From NCBI RefSeq assembly GCF_023156535.1, contig NZ_JALNMH010000011.1:124001-188000 (forward strand): a DNA stretch of 64,000 nt, read 5' to 3'. Origin of the DNA: Pseudomarimonas salicorniae (GTDB lineage Bacteria; Pseudomonadota; Gammaproteobacteria; Xanthomonadales; Xanthomonadaceae). Position 1 is the stretch's first letter. Each line of letters begins with the position of its first letter. Below, piece after piece: positions 44,540 to 53,902 of the stretch. Both the position numbers and the translations under genes were made by a program. Below the pieces are notes generated by a model that worked only from the letters and a program-made list of their open reading frames with translations, ran no database searches and was not told the origin of the DNA.

Positions 44540-46825
44540 TTAGCGCTGGGTGGCGAAGTCGGGCGAGACCGACACGAGGTGCAGCAGGTAGAGGATTTCG
44601 CGGCGGCGCGCGTCCTGCGGATTCGACTCCCCCATGCTGCCGGTGATGCCCAGCTGCAGGAAGCGCAGCAGGGTGCCCTTCATGCCGGTGTTTGCGGCGC
44701 TGGCAGGGTTGTTCACGTCACCCAGGGTGCCGCTCATGGTGCCGCCGAACAGGCGCACGTCGAGGGCGTCGATCAGTTGGGCATCCTGGCTGGCGCTGCA
44801 GGTTGTGCCGCAGTTCGCGCCGGGCAGGGCGTCCAGCACCGCGGCGGGGAAGTAGGCGTTCCCGGTCGGCACCGAGGTCATGCGGCTGTGGCAGTTGTTG
44901 CCCCAGCCGGCGCAGATCTGCGTGTACAGGTCGTTGGCAGTCAGCACGGCCGAGGCCTCGTTGATGATCTGCAGCTCGGGTGTGAACAGCTTGTCGTCCG
45001 CCGCGCGGCTGGCGTTGACGCCCGGGTCCTGATAGTCCGGCTCATAGAAGTTGAACACCGTCGGCGCGCCGAGCGGGCGCTGCAGATAGGCGCACTGCGG
45101 CCAGCTGCCGCTGTTGCAGCCGTTGGCGAAACGGGCCCAGCGGCGGTAGCCGTCGGAGCGGGTGTCGCCGGACACCGCACCCAGGCTGCGCCAGATCTGG
45201 ATCAGCTTGAGCAGCGGCTCGCGCGGCTTGCCGCGCTCCAGCGCCTGCGCGGTGTCGGCAACCGGCTCGCGGGCTTCGGCGTCGAACAGCACCGCGCGGA
45301 CCACGGCGGCCAGGTCGCCGCGGGTGCCGCTGCCGTTGTTGGCGAACACGTTGGCGACGCGCTCGATGTACCCGGGCGAGGGGTTGGAGCTGACCAGGCG
45401 CTGGATCATGTGGCGGGCGACCATGGTCGCCGTGTTCGGCTCGTGGAACAACAGGTCGATCGCCGCGTCGAGGCTGTTGTCGCAGTAGCTGAGGCAGGCA
45501 GCCTTCTGGTCGGCCGGCGAGTTGGTGTTCAGGCCATCGCAGTTGATATCGCTGCGTGACTGGCCCGGGCCGACCTCGTTGTAGGTCAGCATCGGCGTTC
45601 CGCCCAGCTCGAGCACCTTGGTGCGACCAGGAGTACCCCCGGGGATGCTCTGCCCATTCGCGGTGTCCAGTTCGACCGTGGCGCCGACCGGGTTCTCGCC
45701 GGCGGTCCCGGGCAGCTGGAAGCCGATGCGGTCGCGACCGGTGTCGTGGTAGCGCGGGTAGCAGATCATCGGCTCGTAGCGGTCCGGGTGGACCAGACCA
45801 CTCTCGCCGTTGATCGACAGCGAGCCCGGCGTGCTGAAGAAATTGCCGTTCTGGAAGCTGCAATCGGTGCCGGTGCAGTTGCAATTGCGCGGAATCAGAT
45901 TGCCGGCCACGATCCGGTTGCCCGAGCAGGCGTAGGACAGACCGGTCATCACCCGCGACAGGGTGGTGATGGTGTTCTGGTCGTAGGTGACCTGCGGGCT
46001 GCTCGCGTTCGGGAACGGCGAGAAGTCGGCGTTGCGCTCGATCAGGCCGATGGTGAACAGCTGCATCACCTCGCGGGCGAAGTTCTCGTCCGGCGCCACC
46101 AGGCCGCCGCTGGGCAGCACATAGGCGGCGATCCGCGGCGGCAGAGCACCATTGTTGGTCGCATCGCTGCTGGTGCAGCTGTGATAGGGCGGGTTGCTGC
46201 CGAGCCGGTTGTCGATCGGGCTGCGCTGGTCATAGCAGCGCGGTTCGATCTCGAACTTGCGGTTGCGCAGATGGGTCAGATACCGGCCCATCATCGGCGA
46301 GCGGAGCGTCTGTGAGAGCAGGGTGCGGAAGTTGCCGAAGGCGTTGCGCACGAGCAGGTCGTTCCACTCGGCCATCATGATCGGCTCGCCGCTGAGGCCG
46401 CCGTCCTGGTCGGAGACCACGATCATCTGGCCAAGCGCCCAGGCGACCTTCTGCCGCAGCTGGTCGGGCGCGGTCACCGCGGTGTCGACCCAGCGGTGCA
46501 CGCGATGCGTCTGCGACAGGTCGCTGCCCGAATTGTTCTCGGCGGCAGTAATCGACTCGAGGAAGGGGCGGGCCAGGGTCTGCGGCAGGGCGATCTGCTG
46601 GTTGACCCAGCTCACCGTGCCCGAGGACTTGAGCTGGCTGATCGTCTGCGGCGTGGCGCCGAAGGTCGCCTGGTTGAGGAAGCGGGCCGCTTCCGCGTCG
46701 CTGGCAGGGATCGAGTAGGGCTGCTCGAAGTTGTCGCGGAAGATGCTCTGCGCCGCCGTATCGGTGGCCGCGGTGGAGCCCAGGACGGCGGCTGCCGCCA
46801 GGACCCAACGGGTAATGCTCTGCAT
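44540..46825 (-). CDS. DUF1800 protein, exported
   Basis: 761 residues. Signal peptide of about 26 residues (MQSITRWVLAAAAVLGSTAATDTAAQ). Immediately after it comes SIFRDNFEQP, resembling the C-terminal tail motif of other secreted proteins in this window. The DUF1800 start pattern follows: SDAEAARFLNQATFGATPQTISQLKSSGTVSWVNQQI. Further DUF1800 marks are HRWVDTAVTAPDQLRQKVAWALGQMIVVSD, MAEWNDLLVRNAFGNFRTLL and FAREVMQLFTIGL. The function is unknown. It heads the operon with DUF1501 and the cytochrome. Confidence 0.9.
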   Translation of the reverse strand: MQSITRWVLAAAAVLGSTAATDTAAQSIFRDNFEQPYSIPASDAEAARFLNQATFGATPQTISQLKSSGTVSWVNQQIALPQTLARPFLESITAAENNSGSDLSQTHRVHRWVDTAVTAPDQLRQKVAWALGQMIVVSDQDGGLSGEPIMMAEWNDLLVRNAFGNFRTLLSQTLRSPMMGRYLTHLRNRKFEIEPRCYDQRSPIDNRLGSNPPYHSCTSSDATNNGALPPRIAAYVLPSGGLVAPDENFAREVMQLFTIGLIERNADFSPFPNASSPQVTYDQNTITTLSRVMTGLSYACSGNRIVAGNLIPRNCNCTGTDCSFQNGNFFSTPGSLSINGESGLVHPDRYEPMICYPRYHDTGRDRIGFQLPGTAGENPVGATVELDTANGQSIPGGTPGRTKVLELGGTPMLTYNEVGPGQSRSDINCDGLNTNSPADQKAACLSYCDNSLDAAIDLLFHEPNTATMVARHMIQRLVSSNPSPGYIERVANVFANNGSGTRGDLAAVVRAVLFDAEAREPVADTAQALERGKPREPLLKLIQIWRSLGAVSGDTRSDGYRRWARFANGCNSGSWPQCAYLQRPLGAPTVFNFYEPDYQDPGVNASRAADDKLFTPELQIINEASAVLTANDLYTQICAGWGNNCHSRMTSVPTGNAYFPAAVLDALPGANCGTTCSASQDAQLIDALDVRLFGGTMSGTLGDVNNPASAANTGMKGTLLRFLQLGITGSMGESNPQDARRREILYLLHLVSVSPDFATQR

Positions 46826-46936
46826 GGGACACCCCAGGTGAAGGAGATCTTGCCCACGCGCCGAACGGGGCGGGCAGAGTGTGCTGGGGGTAAACCCGCA
46901 GGAACCGCGATGGCCATCGCAGTTTGCAAGGTGGGG

Positions 46937-46953
46937 AGTAAAAATTTCTTACT
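46937..46953. promoter_or_regulatory. AT-rich near-palindrome upstream of the DUF1800 operon
   Basis: AGTAAAAATTTCTTACT, a 17-base inverted repeat with one mismatched pair, lying 112 bases before the DUF1800 start in otherwise GC-rich DNA. Position and base composition suit an operator or a promoter core. No known binding motif is claimed. Confidence 0.4.
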
Positions 46954-46994
46954 TGCCGCCGAGCGGAATCGCGAGGGCGATGGAAGGCGGGGCT

Positions 46995-48020
46995 TCAGTA
47001 CCAGGGCATCAGGCTGAGCCCGATGCCGAGGTAGGTCGCACGGTGGTTGTAGTCGATCAGGCTCTCGCCGTAACCCTCGAACAGCTGCAGGTGGCCGCGC
47101 AGGTTGCGGTAGAGCGGGAAGCTCCAGTCGAACTGCAGCGCCCCGCGCGAGCGCTCGCCGCCGCGCAGGCTGTGACGGACCAGCCAGGCCAGCTCGTGTG
47201 CACCGCGCTGGTGCACGACCTGCAGCTCGGCGCGTCCGAGGAAGTCGTTGGCGTCCGGGTTGTCGTCGTCCCGGCTGCTTTCAGGCAGCCGGTACCAGGG
47301 TCGGAACACCACTGCCCAGCCCGGCTTCTCGATGGCCGCGGTGGCCACCAGCCGGTCCCAGCTGCGCGACAGCGGCAGGCTGCGTCCGTTCGACTGGTGC
47401 GCGTAGCCGATGCCCAGCATGCGGGCTCGCCAGCCGCCCAGCAGCGGTTCGTCAAAGCCAAAGATCAGGTCGATCTCGGGCTGGTAGTTGGTCTCTCGGA
47501 AGGGTCGCGAGACGTCCTCCTCGTACAGCTGCCAGCGCGAACTCTGTGTATAGCCGAACCACAGGTCGCCCTGACCGCCGACGAGGCCTTCCCATACCTT
47601 GGTCTTGAAGCTGACCTGGAACTTGTTCTCGAGCGAACGCAGGTCCAGCGACTCGTCCACCGTATTCGCCGGATTCGGGCTGTTCGGCCGATTGTTCGGT
47701 CGGTTGCTGAGGAATACCGGCAGGATGTAGATCGGGCGGTGGGCGCGCAGATTGAAGATGCCCAGCTTGGATTCGGGGTCCAGCTCCCAGCGCCGGTCGA
47801 GCATGGAGTCGGGCGCGGCGGCGAGGTCGGGCTCGCTGCGGTAGAGATCCTCCACGCGACCCCCAGCGGCTCGCTCGCGCAGGTGACGCTCCGCGATCTG
47901 GTCATAGCAGGCCAGACGCTCGGGGTCGGAGCCGATGGCCCGGCATCCCTCAAGGGTCTGGGAAGCAGCCGTCGAGGCCAGCAGGAGGCCCAACAGGCAA
48001 GGCAGGGCAAGCGATCTCAA
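46995..48020 (-). CDS. pldA: Outer-membrane phospholipase A1 (OMPLA)
   Basis: 341 residues. Signal peptide, a polar N-terminal stretch (to about 110), and a 12-strand barrel with the catalytic segment GYAHQSNGRSLPLSRSWDR, in which His and Ser of HQSNGRS are the nucleophile pair and the downstream part corresponds to the third member, although the usual Asn position reads Asp here. It ends in LSLMPWY, an outer-membrane aromatic end. It hydrolyses phospholipids that reach the outer leaflet. The gene lies 27 bases after tesA on the same strand. Confidence 0.93.
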   Translation of the reverse strand: MRSLALPCLLGLLLASTAASQTLEGCRAIGSDPERLACYDQIAERHLRERAAGGRVEDLYRSEPDLAAAPDSMLDRRWELDPESKLGIFNLRAHRPIYILPVFLSNRPNNRPNSPNPANTVDESLDLRSLENKFQVSFKTKVWEGLVGGQGDLWFGYTQSSRWQLYEEDVSRPFRETNYQPEIDLIFGFDEPLLGGWRARMLGIGYAHQSNGRSLPLSRSWDRLVATAAIEKPGWAVVFRPWYRLPESSRDDDNPDANDFLGRAELQVVHQRGAHELAWLVRHSLRGGERSRGALQFDWSFPLYRNLRGHLQLFEGYGESLIDYNHRATYLGIGLSLMPWY

Positions 48021-48047
48021 TTCGGTCGGTCCGGTGAAACGCCGGGC

Positions 48048-48695
48048 TCAGGGCCGGTCGGCGTCGAGCAGGGGTTCGAGAGTCTGCCACACGTGGTCGA
48101 GGATGATGGGCTGTGCCTCGGCATTCGGATGCAGCCGATCGGCCTGGAAATGGACCAGGCCACGGCTGATCGGTTCGAGCAGGAAGGGCAGCAGGGACAC
48201 GTCCTGCTCGGTAGCCAGGCGACGGTACATGTCGATGAAGCCGCGCGTGTACTGTGGGCCGTAGTTGGGCGGGATCTGCATGCCCACCAGCAGCACCCGG
48301 GCGCCGGATTTCCGGCTGGCCTCGATCATCGAGCGCAGGTTGGCCTCGGCCAGTTCCAGGGGCAGGCCGCGCAGTCCGTCATTGGCGCCCAGCTCGATCA
48401 GCACCAGATCCGGCCGGTGCTGGCGCAGGGCATGGGCGATGCGCGAAGCCCCCCCCGAGGTGGTCTCGCCGCTGATGCTGGCATTGACCACCTCCCAGGC
48501 CGGCTGGCGCTCGGCCAGGCGCTCGCCCAGCATGGCCACCCAGCCCTGATCCTCCGATAGACCATAGGCCGCCGAGAGGGAATCGCCCATCACCAGCAGG
48601 GTAGGGCGGGGCGTGGCCTGGGCCGCCAGCGCGAGCAGCGTGAGGGCCGCCACCATGACGAATTGTTCAGTCGCTTTGCGCCAAGGTGATGGCAT
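48048..48695 (-). CDS. tesA: Periplasmic acyl-CoA thioesterase / lysophospholipase TesA (SGNH hydrolase)
   Basis: 215 residues from the ATG at 48695 with AGGAGGA upstream. Signal peptide to about 28. SGNH blocks: MGDSLSAAYGL (nucleophile Ser), ISGETTSGG, LGANDGLRGLP and DRLHPNAEAQ. The classic tesA-ybbA divergent arrangement is preserved. Its pairing with pldA downstream makes sense: OMPLA yields lysophospholipid and TesA can cleave it. Confidence 0.94.
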   Translation of the reverse strand: MPSPWRKATEQFVMVAALTLLALAAQATPRPTLLVMGDSLSAAYGLSEDQGWVAMLGERLAERQPAWEVVNASISGETTSGGASRIAHALRQHRPDLVLIELGANDGLRGLPLELAEANLRSMIEASRKSGARVLLVGMQIPPNYGPQYTRGFIDMYRRLATEQDVSLLPFLLEPISRGLVHFQADRLHPNAEAQPIILDHVWQTLEPLLDADRP

Positions 48696-48726
48696 CGTTG
48701 CAATTCCTCCTGCCGGTTGATCGCTT

Positions 48727-49434
48727 ATGTCCGCAAGTGTGGCCGAGCCCATGCGCTCGCAAGATGAAGCCCCCCTGATGCTCCGTGCCGAGGGGCTCGG
48801 CAAGACGGTCGCCCTGCCCAGCGGCCAACTGGTCATTCTGGACGATGTCTCGCTCGAGGTGCAGCGCGGTGAGGCGGTCGCAGTGGTCGGCGCTTCAGGT
48901 TCGGGCAAGTCGACCATGCTCGCCCTGCTCGCCGGGTTGGACACGCCCAGCACCGGCAGCGTCTGGCTGGATGGTCAGCCGATTTCCCGGCTCGATGAGG
49001 ATGGTAGGGCCAGGGTCCGAGCCGCCCGGGTCGGCTTCGTCTTCCAGTCGTTCCAGCTTCTGCCCTCGCTCAGCGCCGTGGAAAACGTGATGCTGCCGCT
49101 GGAACTGGCCGGACACCGCCAGCCCGAACCCGAAGCGCGCCAGTTGCTGGTCCGCGTGGGCCTTGGAGATCGCCTGCACCACTATCCGCGGCAGCTGTCC
49201 GGCGGCGAGCAGCAGCGTGTGGCCCTGGCTCGCGCCTTCGCCTCGAAGCCGGCCCTGCTATTCGCCGACGAGCCGACCGGCAACCTCGACACCGAGACCG
49301 GCCGTCAGGTTGCCGACCTGCTGTTCGAACTGAATCGTCAGCAGGGCACCACCCTGGTGCTGGTGACCCACGATGAGCGGCTTGCCGCGCGCTGCGGTCG
49401 GCAGATCCGCCTCGCCTCGGGCCGGCTTGCATGA
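48727..49434 (+). CDS. ybbA: ABC transporter ATPase YbbA
   Basis: 235 residues. Walker [11 protein letters not shown]-loop [23 protein letters not shown], signature [15 protein letters not shown], Walker [13 protein letters not shown], and H-loop THD: a MacB/LolD-type cassette. The stop overlaps the start of ybbP (ATGA). In E. coli the pair YbbA-YbbP is linked to TesA, with an uncertain substrate. Confidence 0.94.
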   Translation: MSASVAEPMRSQDEAPLMLRAEGLGKTVALPSGQLVILDDVSLEVQRGEAVAVVGASGSGKSTMLALLAGLDTPSTGSVWLDGQPISRLDEDGRARVRAARVGFVFQSFQLLPSLSAVENVMLPLELAGHRQPEPEARQLLVRVGLGDRLHHYPRQLSGGEQQRVALARAFASKPALLFADEPTGNLDTETGRQVADLLFELNRQQGTTLVLVTHDERLAARCGRQIRLASGRLA

Positions 49435-51932
49435 TCGGCTTCCGGCTGGGCGGGCGCCTTCTGCGCCGCGATCTCCGCTCGGGGGAACTGCGTGTGCTGC
49501 TCGCCGCCCTTGTGCTGGCCGTCATGGCCGTCAGCAGCGTTGGCTTTGTCACCGACCGTGCCGGTCGCGCGCTCGACCTGCAGGCCAATGCGCTTCTGGG
49601 CGGCGATGCGGTGCTGCGCGCCGATGCGCCGATCGACCCTTCGGTGCGCGCGGAGGCAGCCGAGGCCGGCCTGTCCCACACGGCGCTGATGAGCTTTCCC
49701 AGCATGCTGCGGGTCGGCGAGACCCTGCGGCTGTCCGAACTTCGCGCCCTCGACGATGGCTACCCGCTGCGCGGGGGGTTCCGCATCCAGCGCGAGGCAG
49801 GCGGCCCCGGGGTGGTCCCCGAGGCCTCGCCGCGGCCCGGTGAGGTGTGGTTGAGCCGCGCCGGCGCCAGCCAGCTCGACGCGAAACTGGGCGATCCGGT
49901 CTTTGTCGGCGAGCGCGAGCTGCGGCTGAGCGCCCTGGTGCTCGACGAACCCGACGCCGTGGTCGACTACTTCAATGCCGCGCCCAAGGCCTTTTTCCAT
50001 ATCGACGAGATTCCGGCGACGGGCCTTGAGCAGTTCGGCAGCCGAATCACCTACCGGGTGGTGGTCGCCGGCGAGCCGGCGGCAGTGGAACGCTGGGTGG
50101 CGGCCCGCAAGGCCGGTCTCGACCGCGGCCAGCGGCTGGAAACCGCCGCCGATGCCCGCCCCGAGATCCGCCGCGCGCTGGACCGCGCCGACCGCTTCCT
50201 CGGGCTTGCGGCCCTGGTCTCCGTGGTGCTGGCCGGCATCGCCATCGCCATGGCCGCGCGTCGCCACGTCGAACACCAGCTCGATGGCTGCGCGGTGATG
50301 CGCTGCATGGGCGCGAGCCAGAACACCCTGCTCGCGATCTACGCCGGCGAGCTGTTCTGGCTCGGCGTGCTGGGCACCGCGCTCGGCCTGCTGCTCGCCT
50401 ATCTGACCCAGGCGCTGCTCGCCGGCTGGCTGGCGGCCCAGCTGGGCCTTGCCATTCCTGCGGCCGGCTGGCTGCCGGCGGCGCAGGGCCTCGGCGTCGC
50501 CATGGCCGTGCTGCTTGCCTTTGCCCTGCCGCCGATCCTCGCGCTGCGCAAGGTGCCGGCCATGCGCGTGCTGCGTCGCGACCTGGACGCCGCCTCGGTG
50601 CCGGCCTGGCTCAGTGCTGCGCTCGGCATCGTTGGCCTGGGCGCCCTGTTGTGGTGGAAGGCTGGCGACCCGAAGCTCGCCGTGATCGTGCTCGGCGGCA
50701 TCGCCCTGACCCTGGTGGCCCTTGCCGCGCTCGCTTTCGCGCTGATCTTCGTGCTGCGGCGATCGCGGCGTCATCTTTCCGGCATCTGGCGCTATGGCCT
50801 GGCCAGCCTCGGGCGGCGGTCGGCCGGCAGCGTGGTCCAGGTCTCGGCTCTGGGTCTTGGGCTGATGGTGGTCCTGCTTCTGACCCTGGTCCGCACCGAC
50901 CTTCTGGAGCGCTGGCGCGAGGCGTTGCCTGCCGATGCACCGAACCGGTTCCTGATCAACATCCAGCCGCATCAGGTCGAGGATGCGCGTCAGGCCCTGC
51001 TTGCGGCGGGGGCGACGGATGCGCGGTTGCACCCGATGGTCCGCGGCCGTCTGGCCACGGTGAACGGCGAGGCGGTCGGACGCGCCGACTACGCCGATCG
51101 CGGCCCGCGGGCCCAGCGCCTGGCCGAGCGCGAGTTCAACCTGTCTTTCACCGATGCGCTGGAGCGTCCGGACAACGCGCTGGTCGCCGGCCAGTACTGG
51201 GCGGCGGACAGCACCGCAGCGGAACTGTCGGTAGAGGAGGACTTCGCCCGTGCGCTGGGCTGGGAGCTTGGCGACGTGGTCGGCTTCGAAATCGCCGGCA
51301 GCGAGGTCAGCGGGACGATCACCAGCCTGCGTCGGGTGGACTGGGAAAGCTTCCGCCCGAACTTCTTCGTGGTCATGTCGCCGCCGACGCTGCAGGGCTT
51401 CCCTGCCAGCTACATCTCGGCGGTTCATGTCGAAGCGGCCGGGCAGCAGCAGGTCGATGGTCTGGTGCGCAGCCACCCCAACATCAGTGTGATCGATGTC
51501 GATGCCGTGCTGGCCCAGGTTCGGCGCACCGCGGATCAGGTGGCCACGTCGGTCGAGTACGTTTTCTACTTCACGCTCGGTGCGGGACTGCTGGTGCTGG
51601 TGGCGGCGATCAGCGCCACCCAGGACGAGCGCTTGCTCGAGGGCGGCGTGATGCGCGCTTTCGGCGCGACCCGACGCCAGCTGCGCGGCGCGCACCTGGC
51701 CGAGTTCGCGGCGATCGGCCTGATCGCCGGGGCCACCGCGGCCTTTGCCGCAGCGATGATCTCCGGACTGATCGCCTCACAGGTGTTCGACCTGCCCTGG
51801 CGCACCGACTGGAGCGTGGCCCTCGGTGGCGCGCTCGTGGGCGTGTTGGGCGTCACGGTGACCGGGCTGCTGGCCACCCGCAGCGTGATTGCCGCGCCGC
51901 CCGCGGTCACGCTTCGGGCTCTGCAGGCTTGA
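49431..51932 (+). CDS. ybbP: ABC transporter permease YbbP (FtsX-like, ten-helix type)
   Basis: 833 residues. An N-terminal membrane segment with LRRDLRSGELRVLLAALVLAV, a large periplasmic domain (about 55-245), and FtsX modules with clustered helices near 255-440 and 700-820. GLGLMVVLLLTLVRTDLLERWREALPADAPN separates the second periplasmic domain. Coupled translation with ybbA. Proteins of this class act as mechanotransmitters or lipid handlers rather than classical transporters. Confidence 0.93.
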   Translation: MIGFRLGGRLLRRDLRSGELRVLLAALVLAVMAVSSVGFVTDRAGRALDLQANALLGGDAVLRADAPIDPSVRAEAAEAGLSHTALMSFPSMLRVGETLRLSELRALDDGYPLRGGFRIQREAGGPGVVPEASPRPGEVWLSRAGASQLDAKLGDPVFVGERELRLSALVLDEPDAVVDYFNAAPKAFFHIDEIPATGLEQFGSRITYRVVVAGEPAAVERWVAARKAGLDRGQRLETAADARPEIRRALDRADRFLGLAALVSVVLAGIAIAMAARRHVEHQLDGCAVMRCMGASQNTLLAIYAGELFWLGVLGTALGLLLAYLTQALLAGWLAAQLGLAIPAAGWLPAAQGLGVAMAVLLAFALPPILALRKVPAMRVLRRDLDAASVPAWLSAALGIVGLGALLWWKAGDPKLAVIVLGGIALTLVALAALAFALIFVLRRSRRHLSGIWRYGLASLGRRSAGSVVQVSALGLGLMVVLLLTLVRTDLLERWREALPADAPNRFLINIQPHQVEDARQALLAAGATDARLHPMVRGRLATVNGEAVGRADYADRGPRAQRLAEREFNLSFTDALERPDNALVAGQYWAADSTAAELSVEEDFARALGWELGDVVGFEIAGSEVSGTITSLRRVDWESFRPNFFVVMSPPTLQGFPASYISAVHVEAAGQQQVDGLVRSHPNISVIDVDAVLAQVRRTADQVATSVEYVFYFTLGAGLLVLVAAISATQDERLLEGGVMRAFGATRRQLRGAHLAEFAAIGLIAGATAAFAAAMISGLIASQVFDLPWRTDWSVALGGALVGVLGVTVTGLLATRSVIAAPPAVTLRALQA

Positions 51933-51997
51933 TCCTGCGCAAGATGGGGCGGGGATCAGTGCGCTAGCTTGTTCGGCAATCCCTACGGAGGCCGACC

Positions 51998-52567
51998 ATG
52001 CGCTGCATTCCGATGGTCCTGCTCTTGCTCGCCGCGCCCTGCCTGATGGCTGCGGACATTGCGCCCTGCCTGGATTGCCATCGCCCGGGCGCCAGGGAGG
52101 GCCTGGCGCCCCTTCTCGAAGGCCAGCACCGGACCTATCTGGAAATCCAGCTGCGGCGATTCAAGCACCACATGCGGACCAGTTTTCCGATGCAGGATCT
52201 GGCCCGTGGCATCGGGGAAGAGCAGGTCGCCGAGCTGGCCGCCGAGCTCGGCGCGCGGCCCTGGCAGTCCGCGCCGACGCTGCAGCCGGCCAAGGCGGTC
52301 AAGCGTGGGGCGAGGCTTGCCGAGCGCCGCGACTGCCGGTCCTGCCACGGCGACGAGCTGGTGGGTGGTGGAAGTATTCCGCGCCTTGCCGGACAGGCCG
52401 CGCCCTACCTCCGCCAGCAGCTGGTCTACTTCTCGGCCGGGGAGCGCCACCATCCACCCACCGGCGGGGGCCAGCGCATGGAGGCGCTGAGGGAGGATCA
52501 GGCTGCCGATCTCGCCGCCTGGCTGTCCTCGCTGGGCGCCATTCCGCCGGGCGCTACCGGGCGCTGA
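51998..52567 (+). CDS. Exported di-haem cytochrome c (c4-like)
   Basis: 189 residues. Signal peptide MRCIPMVLLLLAAPCLMA, haem sites CLDCH and CRSCH in two successive domains, each followed by GQ(H/A)xxYLxxQL(R/V)xF as in cytochrome c4 and its relatives. Periplasmic electron carrier. It converges with and overlaps the next gene by 14 bases. Confidence 0.9.
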   Translation: MRCIPMVLLLLAAPCLMAADIAPCLDCHRPGAREGLAPLLEGQHRTYLEIQLRRFKHHMRTSFPMQDLARGIGEEQVAELAAELGARPWQSAPTLQPAKAVKRGARLAERRDCRSCHGDELVGGGSIPRLAGQAAPYLRQQLVYFSAGERHHPPTGGGQRMEALREDQAADLAAWLSSLGAIPPGATGR

Positions 52568-53300
52568 GTGCCGAACCGCTGATCCGCCCGCCGGAAAGGT
52601 TCAGCACGGACTGCAGCTCCGCGCTGTCGGGAAGCAGGTCGTTGAACAGGTTGTCGGCGAGGCTGACGCCCTCGGCGTGGATCTGGCCGCGATTTACGAA
52701 GGCGGCCGCTGACAGTGGGCGCGTCTGGGTGCGGGTTATCCGGTTGCCGGTCAGGCTTGTGCGCTCGACCTCCAGCGTTCCCTCGTTGTTCAGCAGGGCG
52801 GCGGTGCCTTCCGGGGCGTGCACCACGTTGTATTCGATGCGGCTGTCCTCGAGGCTGAGCGAGCCATGATTGGCGATGATTGGATGCTCGCCCCGCGCCA
52901 GGCTGTCGCTGATCGTCACCCGCTCGAGATGCATCCTGCCGTGATTGCGGATCGCACCCTGGTTGGCCTCGGCCAGGGTGAGATCGCGGATGATCCCCTC
53001 GCCGCCGGCGGATACGTGGAAGAAGTGCATCGGACGATGGCTCCAGCCACGGATCTCTGCGCCGCGCCCTTCTATGACCACCTGGCTGCGGATGGCTGGC
53101 AGGGCAAGCCCTTCGGAGTCGGTGAGGTCCAGCGTGTAGAGACCGCCGGGGTGAAGCCGGATGTAATGCGGTCCAGCTGACTGCGCCGCCTGCTGCAGGG
53201 CACGGATGAGTCCCGCGCTGTCGCGGTTGCCGATGGTTACGGTGTCCGCCATCACGCCCTGGGCGGCGAGCAGGGTGGCCAGCATGAGGATGCTGCGCAT
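52554..53300 (-). CDS. Small secreted beta-helix-like protein
   Basis: 248 residues from the ATG at 53300 (GGAG upstream). Signal peptide of about 18 (MRSILMLATLLAAQGVMA). The rest shows short strands and turns of the kind RDLTLAEANQGAIRNHGRMHLERVTISDS, HPIIANHGSLSLEDSRIEYN and ALLNNEGTLEVERTSLTGN, as in the repeated surface proteins with parallel beta-helix folds. No catalytic residues were recognised. It overlaps the cytochrome gene end to end. Confidence 0.75.
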   Translation of the reverse strand: MRSILMLATLLAAQGVMADTVTIGNRDSAGLIRALQQAAQSAGPHYIRLHPGGLYTLDLTDSEGLALPAIRSQVVIEGRGAEIRGWSHRPMHFFHVSAGGEGIIRDLTLAEANQGAIRNHGRMHLERVTISDSLARGEHPIIANHGSLSLEDSRIEYNVVHAPEGTAALLNNEGTLEVERTSLTGNRITRTQTRPLSAAAFVNRGQIHAEGVSLADNLFNDLLPDSAELQSVLNLSGGRISGSALSAR

Positions 53301-53597
53301 GGAATGCCTCCGGGTGCAGGGATGGGCACACCTTCTCAGGGCCTTCTGGAGCACTTGCTCGGATCGCTTGGGACAGGCTTGCAGGCCCGCTCCCAGGCCA
53401 TTTCGCCAGGCGCTTCACCCTGCATTAAAGTTTGGTTAGACTCGAAGTCACTGTATTGCAATGGGTCCTGGAACATCGAGACCCGATGGGCTGATCGTGA
53501 TCCGCATCATCGCCACCGACGCAGACGGTGCTCCTTGCAACGCAGTAAGTCCGCGCGGGGAGACCGCGGTTTTTGATTAGCTTCGAGGAGCAGTTTC

Positions 53598-53807
53598 ATG
53601 TCCGACCGTCAGATCGGAACCGTCAAGTGGTTCAACGATGCCAAGGGGTTTGGCTTCATTAGCCGCGAGAACGGCGACGATGTATTCGTCCACTTCCGCG
53701 CCATCCAGGGCACGGGTTTTCGTTCCCTCCAGGAAGGCCAGAAGGTGAGCTTCAAGGTCGTGCAGGGCCAGAAAGGCCTGCAAGCCGACGAGGTGCAAGC
53801 GGTCTGA
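53598..53807 (+). CDS. Cold-shock domain protein (copy 2)
   Basis: 69 residues with the same RNP1 and RNP2 as the copy at 24441. Differences are few (Asp for Glu near 27, and Lys-Val-Val-Gln for Val-Val-Thr-Lys near 53). GAGGAG upstream. The region 53301-53597 is its probable leader and promoter: an AT-richer patch near 53425-53460 stands out. A terminator follows. Confidence 0.95.
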   Translation: MSDRQIGTVKWFNDAKGFGFISRENGDDVFVHFRAIQGTGFRSLQEGQKVSFKVVQGQKGLQADEVQAV

Positions 53808-53834
53808 GGCCGCCCCTCGGATAGCCGCACCGTG

Positions 53835-53860
53835 ACCCCGGCTCCGGCCGGGGTTTTTTT
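53835..53860 (+). terminator. Intrinsic terminator after cold-shock copy 2
   Basis: ACCCCGG-CTCCGG-CCGGGGT followed by a T-run, 28 bases after the stop codon. Confidence 0.92.
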
Positions 53861-53902
53861 GCCGACGGTAGAGTGATGTGCGCCCCTTCCGTGGCGCAAT
53901 GC

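Noticed and set aside
49338-51695. 785-codon minus-strand frame antisense to ybbAP
   Set aside because: Shadow; Gln/His/Arg-rich translation, no signal or domain.
53432-53459. Promoter for cold-shock copy 2 (TTGGTT, 16 bases, TATTGC)
   Set aside because: The -10 match is poor and other arrangements fit equally well, so it is not listed as a feature.
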